NCBI RefSeq assembly: GCF_000210295.1
Contig: NC_026734.1
Coordinates: 620,001 to 684,000 of the forward strand
Direction: 5' to 3'
Source of the DNA: Trypanosoma brucei gambiense DAL972
Taxonomy: Eukaryota > Euglenozoa > Kinetoplastea > Trypanosomatida > Trypanosomatidae
DNA length: 64,000 nucleotides
How positions within the stretch are numbered: the stretch's first letter is position 1; each line of letters starts with the position of its first letter. Below are positions 1 through 9,931 of this stretch, piece after piece. Position numbers and translations under genes: made by a program. The notes below the pieces were generated by a model, which had not been told where the DNA came from, searched no databases, and worked only from the letters and a program-made list of their open reading frames with translations.

Positions 1-1
1 T

Positions 2-1252
2 GTGATTGAGGTTGGGCAAGACTGCATTGCTCTTACAAGCCGTCTGATGAGAGCGTGGGCGACTGCACCTTCGAGGGAGACTATTGCAATGTGTGATGTG
101 TTGCTCGATGAAGTTATTCACATCGGTATCGCGCCGCAGCAGGAGCCACATCGTCTTTCCCTCGTGTGCCCGTCTGTCGCACATCGCATTTTAGTCAGTC
201 AGCACCGATGGATGAATGTCGACAAACGCACGGAGCTTTCGGTAGCAGGATCAATGCAGGTGGTGGCAAGAGAGTTGCTAGAGGTGATCCTGCAAGCCAT
301 GCGTGGGACGCTGCGGCATCGCATTGCGCTGCAGTACGAACTGATACGACTTCTGCGGGCTAAGCCGTTAATGTTTGCCAATAACGAACTCGTTGTGCAA
401 TACAGCCGCTGGTACACCACCATTGCACCACCTAATGTCATTCTACACGTGCTGGCGGGGAGCACAATCTTTAGTGGTGTGATGTCGCAACTGCATATTG
501 TCTCAGGACGCGTTATGGCAAGATCTCAAGTGGAGCGGGTCTGTGGGAATGGTGGGGATGCTGCGTTGCAACACCACTGTGGCGGATCACTTCTGGATGA
601 TGACATGGAGGACAATGATGTCAGTGAGGACCCTCCTGCCAGTGATAACGAGCCTTCCAGGAAACGCGGGCGACCCCGTGATGAGGTTAAGAACAGATAT
701 GCTCCTGCTAACGGAGCCAAACACGATGGTAGTGATGACAACTATGATGATAATGATAGTGATAGTGATGATAATGATGATGATAATGATGATGATGATG
801 ATGATGACGATGGTGACGAGGACGATGAATGCAGCGGTGAAGAGGAGGAGGGGACCGGGGACACTGAGAGTACCAATATTATCAGTGATAACCAAAACTA
901 TCAGAGGCATGATGTCTCGGCGTGGCTGAGGGCGATATCTGACAGTGCCGATAATATACCTCTCGTGGATTTGGTGTCAGTTCCATATGAGATGGATCTG
1001 CTCGATGAAGGTTTTGTTACCCGCTTCTGTGCTATTCTTAGAGGACAAGGTCCCACCAACAATAAAGGTGGCGGTAGTTCTCATGGTGTTGGTGGAAGTG
1101 GGAGTGGCAGTGGCGCTGCCGGTTCCAGTCCCTCTGGGCACACCGGCTGCGATGAAGTGGCATTGTCTTGCGTGGCGTCATGGTTGAAACGCACGCGGTG
1201 CACAATGACCACAGCAGATTTGGAATCTTATGTGCGGAAACTAAGCCGATGA
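2..1252 (+). CDS. Acidic nuclear-type protein with AT-hook-like motif (5' partial)
   Basis: This is the 3' end of a gene whose start lies left of the window: the frame is open from base 2 and the first codon is GTG, not a credible start. About 416 residues are visible. Residues 1-185 are mostly helical and globular-looking, with no family I recognise. Residues about 195-290 are low-complexity and acidic, with a KRGRPR AT-hook/NLS-like motif (bases 662-679) followed by Asp/Asn runs encoded by GAT/AAT repeats. A Gly/Ser-rich linker (bases about 1063-1130) precedes a short C-terminal helical tail. The basic motif next to a long acidic tract suggests a chromatin or nuclear protein, but that is inference. 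The reading frame is real: it is long, ends cleanly with TGA, and GC content falls sharply after the stop. Confidence 0.75.
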   Translation: MIEVGQDCIALTSRLMRAWATAPSRETIAMCDVLLDEVIHIGIAPQQEPHRLSLVCPSVAHRILVSQHRWMNVDKRTELSVAGSMQVVARELLEVILQAMRGTLRHRIALQYELIRLLRAKPLMFANNELVVQYSRWYTTIAPPNVILHVLAGSTIFSGVMSQLHIVSGRVMARSQVERVCGNGGDAALQHHCGGSLLDDDMEDNDVSEDPPASDNEPSRKRGRPRDEVKNRYAPANGAKHDGSDDNYDDNDSDSDDNDDDNDDDDDDDDGDEDDECSGEEEEGTGDTESTNIISDNQNYQRHDVSAWLRAISDSADNIPLVDLVSVPYEMDLLDEGFVTRFCAILRGQGPTNNKGGGSSHGVGGSGSGSGAAGSSPSGHTGCDEVALSCVASWLKRTRCTMTTADLESYVRKLSR

Positions 1253-1852
1253 AGTTCTCCTTCAAATAGTTGCGGTGAATGAGCAACCACGACGCTGGAG
1301 GCAGAGAGGCGGTGGGGTTTCAGTATTCAGTGGATGTGTTGATGCCGCGTGGAGAGGTCTAATCCTTTTTCTTTTCGGTGTCTCGGTCTGTCTCTGTTTT
1401 TTCTTTCTTCGTCCCTCCCTCCCTCCCTCTCTTTCTTTCTTTCTTTCGTCTAGTGCGACTTGGGGCCTAAGGAAAGGGGAAGAAAGGGGAAATAAGCAGG
1501 AAACCACTATTGTTTTTTCTTTATTTTTTTCTTTTTCTTATCCTTTTCGTGGTGGTGGTGGTGGTGGTGATGTTTCCATCCAGTCTCGCCCCCGATTTTA
1601 CTGAAGCCAGGGCGCAGTTGAAAGATAAAGAGAGGGAAGGAGAGCGTATGCGTGTGTGGGGAAAACATTATTGCTGAGTACCTATACCATGCTCCAACAT
1701 TCCCACATCTATACGCACAGACTTAAAAACTTGTTCACTTTTGCTTCCTTTTTTTTTCCTCTTACCTTCACCCTTTCTGGCATTATTTATGATGGCTTCC
1801 TCTTCCTCTTCTTCCTTTTTCTTTCTTCATTCTCTGTTTTTCTGTGTTTTGT

Positions 1853-1856
<4 letters not shown>

Positions 1857-1882
<26 letters not shown>
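1857..1882 (+). repeat. TA dinucleotide run
   Basis: One of many poly(TA) runs in spacers. Other clear ones start near 3043, 18115, 42315, 45581, 50494, 56781 and 60281. Each lies between genes and none inside a coding region, so these are spacer elements. Confidence 0.8.
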
Positions 1883-1891
<9 letters not shown>

Positions 1892-2905
1892 TTATGTTGG
1901 TGTAGGGGTAAAGATATGACTGCAAGGCGCTCTAGAATGGGAGGAATTAGATGGAAATTTATATATATATATAGGAGTTACCGCAACAGAAAGGTTTCCA
2001 AATTTTTTTCTTCTTTTTCTCTTCTAAAAAAAAAGAAGGAATATTCGGCATTTTCACATCCAACTTTCCACCAATGATGTATAATACTGTAATGTGATGT
2101 GATGTGTGTATTTGGGTGAGGGAAAGAGTATTGTGAATACGGCTGCTCCTTGGCATTCGGTATTGCATTTTATTTGTATGTTAAGTTTTAAAAGGATACG
2201 GTCTAATAGTGTGTGTGGAATCACTCACTTATGATAGTGGTAATGCGAGAAAAATGTACGAAAAGGGACAGATGAATAACTGAACTTCTTATGTTATGAA
2301 CATTGTACGATGCATGTTTTTGTATCATTACCTCACATATGTTTATGCGTTAGTATACTTTTGTAAGAGTGTCTGCTTGTTTGGTTATTTGTGTGGAATA
2401 TTGACGACATAAATCCACGGGACGGTTTGAAATTGCCATCATTACTGCAGTTGCTGTTACCTTTCGTTATTATTATGCTTCACCTTGTTTACCTTTTTTT
2501 TGTTAAGAAAGTACTTCCTTTTCTTTTCTTTTCTTTTCTTTTCTTCCGTTCTTTCTTTCTTCTTTTGTTTTGTCATTTTTTTTTTCTTATCTTCATTGTT
2601 GCCATGACGTTGTCAAGTTATTCCTCCTTACATATCCCCATACATCATTATTATTACCATTATTTACTACTTTTACTATTACTAATATTGTTGTTATTAT
2701 TTGAGTTGATTGATTTGATTTGTTTGTCCCTTCCCCCCCTTCCCGTTGCTGCAACTTTAGCTGAAGAATAAAGCAGTAGCGGATTTGAAATTTGTGTATC
2801 GTGAAGGTATTAAACGTGTAATCTTCAGCAAATATACATTTGTGTGCATTTATTTGTTTAATTGAAGGGAACTGAAGGAAGGAGAGGCGGAAGGTTGAAA
2901 TCGGG

Positions 2906-3005
2906 CCTCTTTTTTTTTTTTCCTTTCTTTTTCTTTCCTTTATTCGAATCATTTCATTCGTATAATTTGCAATTGCCAATTAATCATACGATACCCAAAA
3001 TTAAG
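2906..3005 (+). promoter_or_regulatory. Candidate trans-splice signal for the gene at 3531
   Basis: A pyrimidine tract at 2906-2941 (cct, twelve or more T, then CTTT repeats) is followed by the first AG at 3004-3005. Spliced-leader addition here would give a 5'UTR of about 525 bases. Tract and AG are seen; use of the site is inferred. Confidence 0.45.
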
Positions 3006-3039
3006 AAAAAAAGAAAAAGGAAGGAGAAACGAAAGGAGG

Positions 3040-3070
<31 letters not shown>

Positions 3071-3530
3071 AGAAAGACAAGAAACAGTTGAAGAAGAGAG
3101 GAAAGGTAAATATAAATAAAGGAAAGGGGACAAATCCGAAGGGTACTTGGGAGTTTTGGTTGCCATTATTAGAAGTTTGAGGTGAAGTGTACGTGAATTT
3201 TAGTCATTTGGGCAATTGGAGAGTTTTGTGTGATTAAGTTGGCTCGTTGGTAACAAGAAGAAAAAAAGTGCATAAAAAAAGGGGCGACAACCGATATAAG
3301 AAAAAAAAATTCATAATAATACGCGCAGTAAGAAAACAAGGTGAGGCACTAGTAAAAAAAAAAAAAATAAAACGGGGAAGAAATCCTTAGAGAAGGGCGA
3401 AAGGAAGGAAGAGAGAAAGAGAGAGGACGGAAGGAAATAAATAATAAAAAAAAAAAGAAAGATCAAGAGCAAGAGCAAGAAGAAAAAAAGAAAAAGAGAA
3501 ATCACCATATATAATAGGAAATAGAGGGAT

Positions 3531-5608
3531 ATGGAGAAGGTAGCAACAACAGCGTCTACGGCAGCTTTAAGAAGAGGCATAAACAAAAAGGAGAAGGAAA
3601 AAGGGGAGGTAGTGGATGGAGGTTCTGCAAGGCGGAAAAAAGGCGTCAATGCAGTGGAGGGGGGACAATCTTTAGGTGATTCAGAAGCGCGTCAGCGTCA
3701 ATTGCTCTTGTCCCGGAAGGATGCGGTAACGCCAATACCTGAAGTGGCTCTCCGTATGTTCAACATCGCCATGGAGGATCTGTGCAACAAATACCTTCAG
3801 GATTATTACACTGCTGCTGGAAACCTGTTTCTTGTGCACTCCCGACGGCTGTCACCACAGACGAACGGGCCACGAAGCTCGCAACAGGTGCAATCACAAC
3901 GACACCCTGAAAAAGTAATACAAAAAATCAGCAGCGTGCCAGTCAAAACCGCGAGCTCTGAAAGGCCTTCACAGGCACCGTCAAGGGGGTGTTCGACGTC
4001 ATTTAGAAGTTCGCGACTCTCAGCCGGTACTGCCGGGGCGGCAACAATAACGAGAAGTAGCCAAAGCATTCCTCTAAGCATTAGGCGTCCAACAAGTCTG
4101 TTGTCAAGTTCCAAGGTGGTGCAATCCCGGAAAGACCGCAGCACTTGCCAGGGCGGTACCGGCACCACTGAAGATATTAATCACACTTCAGCCTCGAGAA
4201 ATAAGGCCAGCCGGACCGAATTCATGGACGCACGGACCACGGCTGTGAGTGACGAGAGGCAGCGAAGCCGATTGTTCACGATGTGTAGCGGGACGACCTC
4301 ACCGAGCGCAGGGAACTCTTCGCGGCGGTGGACTGCTGCGGGTGCGGAGGCAAATCAGACTCATCCCTCCGGTGCCTCAAAAACCAGCGCCAATAGCCCC
4401 GCAAGTCCGGTGCCACGGATTCCAATCTCAAAGGTTTGGAAGGCATCTGTCTCTAGCCGCACAGCGGATAAGCAATTAGAATCACCAGGTCGTCTCACAG
4501 AACCATTGCGCACACGCCTGTATGCAACGGACGCGGAAGTCTCTCCAGAACATCGCCGCCAGACTTCACCGAGCCTGCTGTCACGTAAACATCGTGAATC
4601 ACGTGCTTCTGCGACGCCAGCGAAGCCGGAGCCACCTCTGAACGAATCGTCGCGGCATCCGAGGGCATCTTCCGCCACCACGCCACGGATGTCGAGAGTT
4701 TCAGCGAGTAGCACTCCACAGTTTTCAAGGCGGTCGCTCGTGACAACACCGCGCGTGCCTCACAGGGCTTCTGTGCGTCGTGCAGGTGAAAGTCCCCATA
4801 CCTCCGTCTCCCGCCTAACCACTCCGAGGCAGTTACGGCCCTGTACGCATTGTCGCGGGCGTGGAATTGAAGGTGGTATCATAGGTTTGGTTTCCTCTAC
4901 CCGCTCCGCTGACTTGGTGAAGGAAAGTGTGGATTGCTCTACGGAGTACCGACTGGAGTGGTCCTGCACAAACAGTTGTGCTCAGAGTTACACTCAACAG
5001 ACTTCTTCACAACGCCGAAGCACCGCCCTCGTTGGCCCCAACAGAAGTACGCTTACGGGTGTGTTTGAATGGCCTGTTGGGAGACACACCCCGCTTTCGC
5101 GACCGTACTCTCAAACTGCGGTACCTCGTGGCTCAATTACGCGTGATGGAGGGTGTCCAACAACTGATGTGACGCCACCTTCCCCACTTGTGAGAAGTTT
5201 AACACTCATTTCAGAAAGTGTAAATGAAACTCCAGCGGAATATATATCACGGCATTTTTCTTCGTGCGTGATAAACTCAGTTCTTGAATGTGTTCGTGTG
5301 AAGATGGGCGGCAGGAAGTCCGACGAAGCGGATCCGAGAGCAGATGAGCTCAATGGTAGTGATAGCAGTGACGATACGGATAAGATCGGTAATGGTGATG
5401 CAACAAATGATATTTCGTTGGGGCTTCAGAAAGGCGATCTTTTGCTTGAATGCAATGGACAGCCGCTATCGGGCGCAGCGTCTCTGCAGGAGATTATCAG
5501 GAAGGCGCTGCTTTGTGATAATAACACGGTGCTTTTGAGAGTCCTCCGTGGCGCTGACAGTATCGCGGTGCGTGAGACGTTGCTAAAGGACAGTTCTGCT
5601 GTACGATG
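3531..5608 (+). CDS. Basic Ser/Arg/Thr-rich protein ending in a PDZ-like module (3' end in gap)
   Basis: ATG at 3531 opens a frame of 692 complete codons that runs into an assembly gap at 5609. Most of the protein is disordered and basic, with repeated SR, TPR and SxxTP-type segments that look like phosphorylation-rich microtubule or cytoskeleton-associated sequence. A small Cys cluster lies near bases 4842-4975. Residues about 628-680 (bases 5412-5570) look like a PDZ fold: a GLQKGDLLLECNG strand-turn (PDZ proteins typically have GDxIxxING), then a helix and a strand ending LLRVLRG. The gene at 13103 ends with a similar module. The last visible codon is TGN, so the stop could be TGA exactly at the gap edge. 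The frame that happens to cross the gap to 5840 is pyrimidine-rich 3'UTR and should not be counted as protein. Function not recognised. Confidence 0.8.
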
Positions 5609-5708
5609 NNNNNNNNNNNNNNNNNNNNNNNNNNNNNNNNNNNNNNNNNNNNNNNNNNNNNNNNNNNNNNNNNNNNNNNNNNNNNNNNNNNNNNNNNNNN
5701 NNNNNNNN
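5609..5708. other. Assembly gap (100 N)
   Basis: A run of exactly 100 N, a conventional unknown-size gap. It hides the end of the PDZ-like gene and the start of its 3'UTR. Confidence 0.95.
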
Positions 5709-8428
5709 AGCACGCAGGCGGTTATTGACGGCTGTATTTTGTTTTTTGTCGCTTTTTTTGTGTCTTTATTTACTCAACCAGTTGTTTTTTTTTTCACTCA
5801 ACTGTTGTTATACGTATTGGAGATGACCATTTGTGTTTAGGCGTGCTTATATTTGCGTGCATGCCTAACACATAACCTCAAGTAACTCATTATTGCAATG
5901 CTGAGAAATATGGAAACAAAATTTATCAAGAAAACACTTCATATCTTTTTTTTTTTAAAATCTTCCGTAGCGGGTTCGACTGCGTTGAAACCCCTCTTTT
6001 TTCTACTTCCTTTTTGTTGAAAATACGGGATACAATAGATTCTCCCCCTTATCCACGTGGATGATGTTTTGTGATTAAAAAAAAAAATGAACATACTCAT
6101 CAGCATTTTCTGAGGTTCTTCTTTTGTTGCTGTACTTCACTTCTGCCTCTTTTCCACATATCTTTTCATTTCCGTACAGGAATGAGGGTGAGCACATTAA
6201 TATTATATAAACGCATGCACATGCAGAAGCTTTTCCTTCTTTCCTCTTTCTTTTTTTTTTTGTACACTATCTGTGGCTTCTACGTGGCGCTTTTGCTGCT
6301 GTACAATTCTTCATACTGCTCTTTTTATTCTATTTTGTTTCTTTCTACTATATATAATATCTATATATCTAAATTTATATTTATTTATATTTATTTATAT
6401 ATATATGTATGTGTATGTGTGTATGTGTGTGTTTGCTTGTGGTGTTGAGTCGTCTGAGGTGTAATGTGTGGTGTGAAGCCGAAGGTGTGTGAGCGGACTC
6501 TTCTCTCTCTTTTTGTTCTTTTTAAAGTTCAAGGTTCATTTTTGTATGCTGTCCGTTACATTTACCTTTGGTGAAAAAATTGTTTATATTTATTTATATT
6601 TATTTCGATCTATCAATTTCAATTGTCTACTTATCTCTACGTGTGGTTAGGCGGCGTAAAGGGAAATTAAAACCTGTCATATTTTCCATTCACTTCGCTG
6701 TTTACTTAACCCATGTATTTTTATCACTCAAGTGCCGCCCGTGTGTTTGTGTTCCACGCGGTATTCGCTGTTCTTTCCTTTTTTTTTTTTTCAGAAGTGT
6801 TTTGCAATTTGTTGAATCCTTCCGTTTAAATGTTGTTGAATGAAATGTTGCTCATGTCATGTCACGTCATGTTTCACACCTCTCCTTTTTTTTTTTTTTA
6901 CACTTCCTTTTTATATCCGTAATAAAGAGGAGAGGAGGGAGAAAAGTTAGCATGAGGATGCGGATAAAATGACACGACTGCATCAGGAAAAAAAGAACAT
7001 AAAGGGAAATAAAAAGTGATGAAGGGGCAAAAGAAGAAAAAAAAAAGGAAGAGGAAAGAGAGCAAAAGAAAGCAGGGTATTTATTTATTTATATATATAT
7101 ATTTATATGAAAACAAAAAAAATAATAAGAATGAGAATTATCACTTTGGAGAGGGGATGGAGGAGGGGAGGAGGGGTTTTGATTAGGCGTTTTTTTTATA
7201 AATAAATTAAATAACTTCCCTGTTTCTTTGCTTTACCCACCTCTTTTTCTTCTTTTTCTTTTCTCTCTTGTGTACGTTCCAAGCAAACATAGTTTGGGTG
7301 CCGTTTTCCTTTTTTTTTTTTCCTTTTTTGTCCACATCAGCATATTTTTGCATTGTTGTGTGGATTTGTGGAGCGGGAAGAGTGTATTCTTTTTCTGTAT
7401 CTCCTTTCTTTTTCACTGCGGTTAATAATTAATTCACTTCACTTCACTCCACTTCAATTTTTGTTTTTTTTTCTCTTTCTATTTCTCTTTTTGTCTCTCT
7501 CTCTCTCTCTCTTTTTTTTTTTTTTAAAACCTCTGTTTCTTTCCATATCTTCTCCTGTGATCCGTTGGACCAATTTGTTCCGTCCATTACGTTTTTTTCC
7601 TTTTTTTTCCCCTGCATGTTTGATTGTATTTCCGTCTTTACTGTCGTTGCAGCATACCGTGAAGTTGTGATAACACGGGGCAAATGGAAGCCTCAACCCA
7701 CGCATAAACATTAATAAAAAAAAAGAGTACAAACCACACGAATAAAATGAACAAAAAAGTTTCAATAAATAAATATATTTAAATATATATAAATATTTCA
7801 AAAAAAAAAATAACGAAAAATGATACATTAAGGGTGGATTGTGTCACTCACGCCGGAAGTGTGTTTGTGCGTTCATAAAAAGCTATGGACTCACGCGTGT
7901 TTGTGTGTGTGGAATGCATTACTGTAATATGTGCTCTAAGGTGTATTGATACAGCACCTATCCTATCCTATTCTATTCTATTGTATCATTATTATTATTT
8001 TTGCATGTGTGTTTTCTTTCCTTTATTTATTTATATATTATTCATATTCATTTTGCCTCTACTTTCTATTAATATTCACACACAAGGTACCAACATCACC
8101 AAACGTGAAAACTGTCTACACATCAACCAAAAACAGATCCCGAAATACAGGATTAGAAAGAAAACAAGGGATCGCAAGGGAGATCACTGACGAAAAGTGA
8201 AAACACTGAAGGGGTGGTGGGTGTTGGCAAAAGTAAGTAAAGGAAGATAAAGTAGAGAAAAGGAATAAACAGGTAAGTACACACACACACAAATACACAA
8301 ATACACACATACACACATATATATTTATATTCATCTAAGAGGCAGGAGAGTGACTTTTAGAGTAAGAGAAAGTGTACGTGGCGACCGGCCCAGCGGCGGT
8401 GTGGAGGGCTTTTGAAGGAAGTTAAGGT
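5709..8428. other. Intergenic spacer, no gene seen
   Basis: About 2.7 kb of AT-rich sequence: T runs at 5947-5957 and 6247-6260, a TATTTA/TA region around 6350-6410 leading into TATG/TGTG repeats, TA and TTTA runs near 7080-7105, a TC repeat at about 7493-7510 followed by a long T run switching to A, and a CA-rich tract near 8278-8320. Short ORFs here are low-complexity Phe/Leu/Tyr strings. A GGTTCGA at about 5969 was checked as a tRNA T-loop and rejected. Confidence 0.65.
7995..8086 (+). promoter_or_regulatory. Candidate trans-splice signal for the J-domain gene
   Basis: A T/C-rich stretch from about 7995 to 8070 is followed by AG at 8085-8086. This gives a 5'UTR of about 340 bases for the gene starting at 8429. 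Site use is inferred. Confidence 0.4.
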
Positions 8429-9931
8429 ATGGCTCATATATCCGTTACTGACACCCATTTCCGTGTCCTGGGAATTCCACGTGGTTGTGATGAGACGGCG
8501 CTGCGCAAAGCCTTCCGACAGAAGGCCCTCAATCTTCACCCCGATAGGAATCCAAATGGCGCGGATGAGTTTAAGAAAGTAAATGAAGCGTACGAGGCCT
8601 TGCAGCAGCATTTCCGTCGTAATGGAGGCCGTGATGTGTTACCTCATGCACCACCCTCCAATGCAGGCACCGGCTTTCAATACGCCCGACAGGCGCGGGA
8701 ACCGCCGTGCCACTTCACAGAGGAGGAACTGTTTGGATGTTCCCCCGGTGGTTTCTCCCATGAGCGTCGGGGTTACGGGGCGAAATGTTATGCGCGGTTT
8801 GGTGGAAGACGGTGGCAAGCCAGCGGCAACAGCGGTGATAACAACGTCGGTGGTGGTATCGATTTAGACGGCGGCTCCATGCCTTTTGGGGGTTTTCCTG
8901 TTGGATCAAAGGAGGAGCATCAACGCGTGGATGAGCGTTGGCGTCAAGCCCATGGCAGGCGAGTACCTGTCAGCGGTTATTCTTACGCCCGTGGTGGTGC
9001 TGCCTCATGCCACGCGAGGTCTCACCCATTTTCTCATAATCATAATCAACAACAGCAACAACAACAACAGCGGCCACCACAATCCTCTTCACCTCCATTT
9101 AATGGTGCAAGTGGAAGTCCAATGACAGAACCCAAACCAAATGGAGGTGAGAAAGCGAGAGGAACAGGGGAGGGAAGCAGCAGCGCTGGTGGTGGTGGTG
9201 GTGGTGCCGCAGGCAGCAATGACAAAAGTTACACTCATGCAAGCAGCAGCCCTCCTTCTTATGACGGGTCTTATACTCAACAACCTAATGAGAAGAGGAT
9301 GAGCAGCGATGAGTTGTATCGGGAATGGGAGCGACTCATGCGAGAATTTGATAGCAAAACATCCGCAACAGGTGGAGCATTCCGCGACCCATGTGAATGG
9401 GAATGGGACAACAGCGATACTAGCGTCGTCAGTGATGGTGAAGATAGTCAAGACACGGATGATGATGATAATGATGATGATGATAATGATGATGATGATA
9501 ATGATGAGGAGAATTATGTTGTTAACAAGAAGAAACACCCCGCTTCTTCAAGTAGCCGCCGGGCGAGGACGTGCTCTAGTCGCTTTAGTGAGCGTAACAG
9601 GTTGAATGAAACCCACATGCGTAGTATCATTGAGGAGAAGATTCAGTTAAAAAAGATACTTTTCACCCAACGTTACACTCCGGATCCTGCGGATGTGGCG
9701 CTAATGAGCGATAATGAAGTTTATGTATTATGCGAGGTGCTTCGTGATGTGGAGCAGCGTATGCAAAAGGTGCTTGTAGGGCGCCTGACTAAAGGTCTTT
9801 GTAGCCGCTGCATGAAGGCTCCGAAGATGCAGGGCTCAAAATTATTCACTTGTGGTCACGCATCCGTTTGTTCTGAGTGCGCATGCACGTGCGCGGTATG
9901 CCCCATTTGTGCGGCTACGAGTCGTCGTTAA
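8429..9931 (+). CDS. J-domain (DnaJ-like) protein with C-terminal RING-type zinc finger
   Basis: 500 residues from ATG 8429. Residues about 6-68 are a J-domain with the HPD motif at 37-39 (LNLHPDRNP), the segment that stimulates Hsp70 ATPase. There is no Gly/Phe plus CxxCxGxG zinc region of type I DnaJ, so this is a type III J-protein. The middle is low-complexity: a Gln run (bases 9048-9070), Gly/Ser linkers and an Asp/Asn tract from GAT/AAT repeats (bases about 9457-9510). Residues about 458-497 form a RING-like set of metal ligands: CSRC, then CGHxxxCxxC, then CPIC, ending just before the stop. That arrangement suggests an E3 ubiquitin ligase or zinc-binding role coupled to Hsp70 client handling. 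The two domains are seen; the coupling is inferred. Protein likely cytosolic: no signal peptide or membrane segment. Confidence 0.88.
   Translation: MAHISVTDTHFRVLGIPRGCDETALRKAFRQKALNLHPDRNPNGADEFKKVNEAYEALQQHFRRNGGRDVLPHAPPSNAGTGFQYARQAREPPCHFTEEELFGCSPGGFSHERRGYGAKCYARFGGRRWQASGNSGDNNVGGGIDLDGGSMPFGGFPVGSKEEHQRVDERWRQAHGRRVPVSGYSYARGGAASCHARSHPFSHNHNQQQQQQQQRPPQSSSPPFNGASGSPMTEPKPNGGEKARGTGEGSSSAGGGGGGAAGSNDKSYTHASSSPPSYDGSYTQQPNEKRMSSDELYREWERLMREFDSKTSATGGAFRDPCEWEWDNSDTSVVSDGEDSQDTDDDDNDDDDNDDDDNDEENYVVNKKKHPASSSSRRARTCSSRFSERNRLNETHMRSIIEEKIQLKKILFTQRYTPDPADVALMSDNEVYVLCEVLRDVEQRMQKVLVGRLTKGLCSRCMKAPKMQGSKLFTCGHASVCSECACTCAVCPICAATSRR

Larger units (their letters stand above)
1253..3530. 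other. Intergenic spacer, no gene seen
   Basis: AT-rich spacer with CT-rich tracts (about 1385-1448), a GGT repeat (about 1551-1568), TA runs near 1857-1882, 1960-1974 and 3043-3070, and CTTTT runs near 2516-2545. From about 3250 to 3530 it is strongly purine-rich, as many trypanosome 5'UTRs are. No ORF here looks coding; the translated frames are low-complexity Phe/Leu/Lys strings. Confidence 0.7.

Noticed and set aside
587..910. Antisense ORF with Ile runs opposite the Asp repeat
   Set aside because: It is the complement of the GAT repeat in the first gene; composition is pure repeat, and the + strand frame is clearly the coding one.
1551..1568. Regular GGT/TA/CAT repeats considered as CRISPR-like arrays
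   Set aside because: They are uninterrupted microsatellites without spacers, in a eukaryotic genome.
5709..5840. Continuation of the PDZ-like gene past the gap
   Set aside because: The gap length is arbitrary so frame cannot be trusted, and the sequence is pyrimidine-rich UTR in character.
5963..5990. GGTTCGA motif resembling a tRNA T-loop
   Set aside because: Flanking bases do not form the T stem, and no acceptor, D or anticodon arms are present.
9089..9538. Antisense ORF opposite the J-domain gene
   Set aside because: A shadow of the Asp/Asn and Gln repeats of the real gene, with Ile strings.
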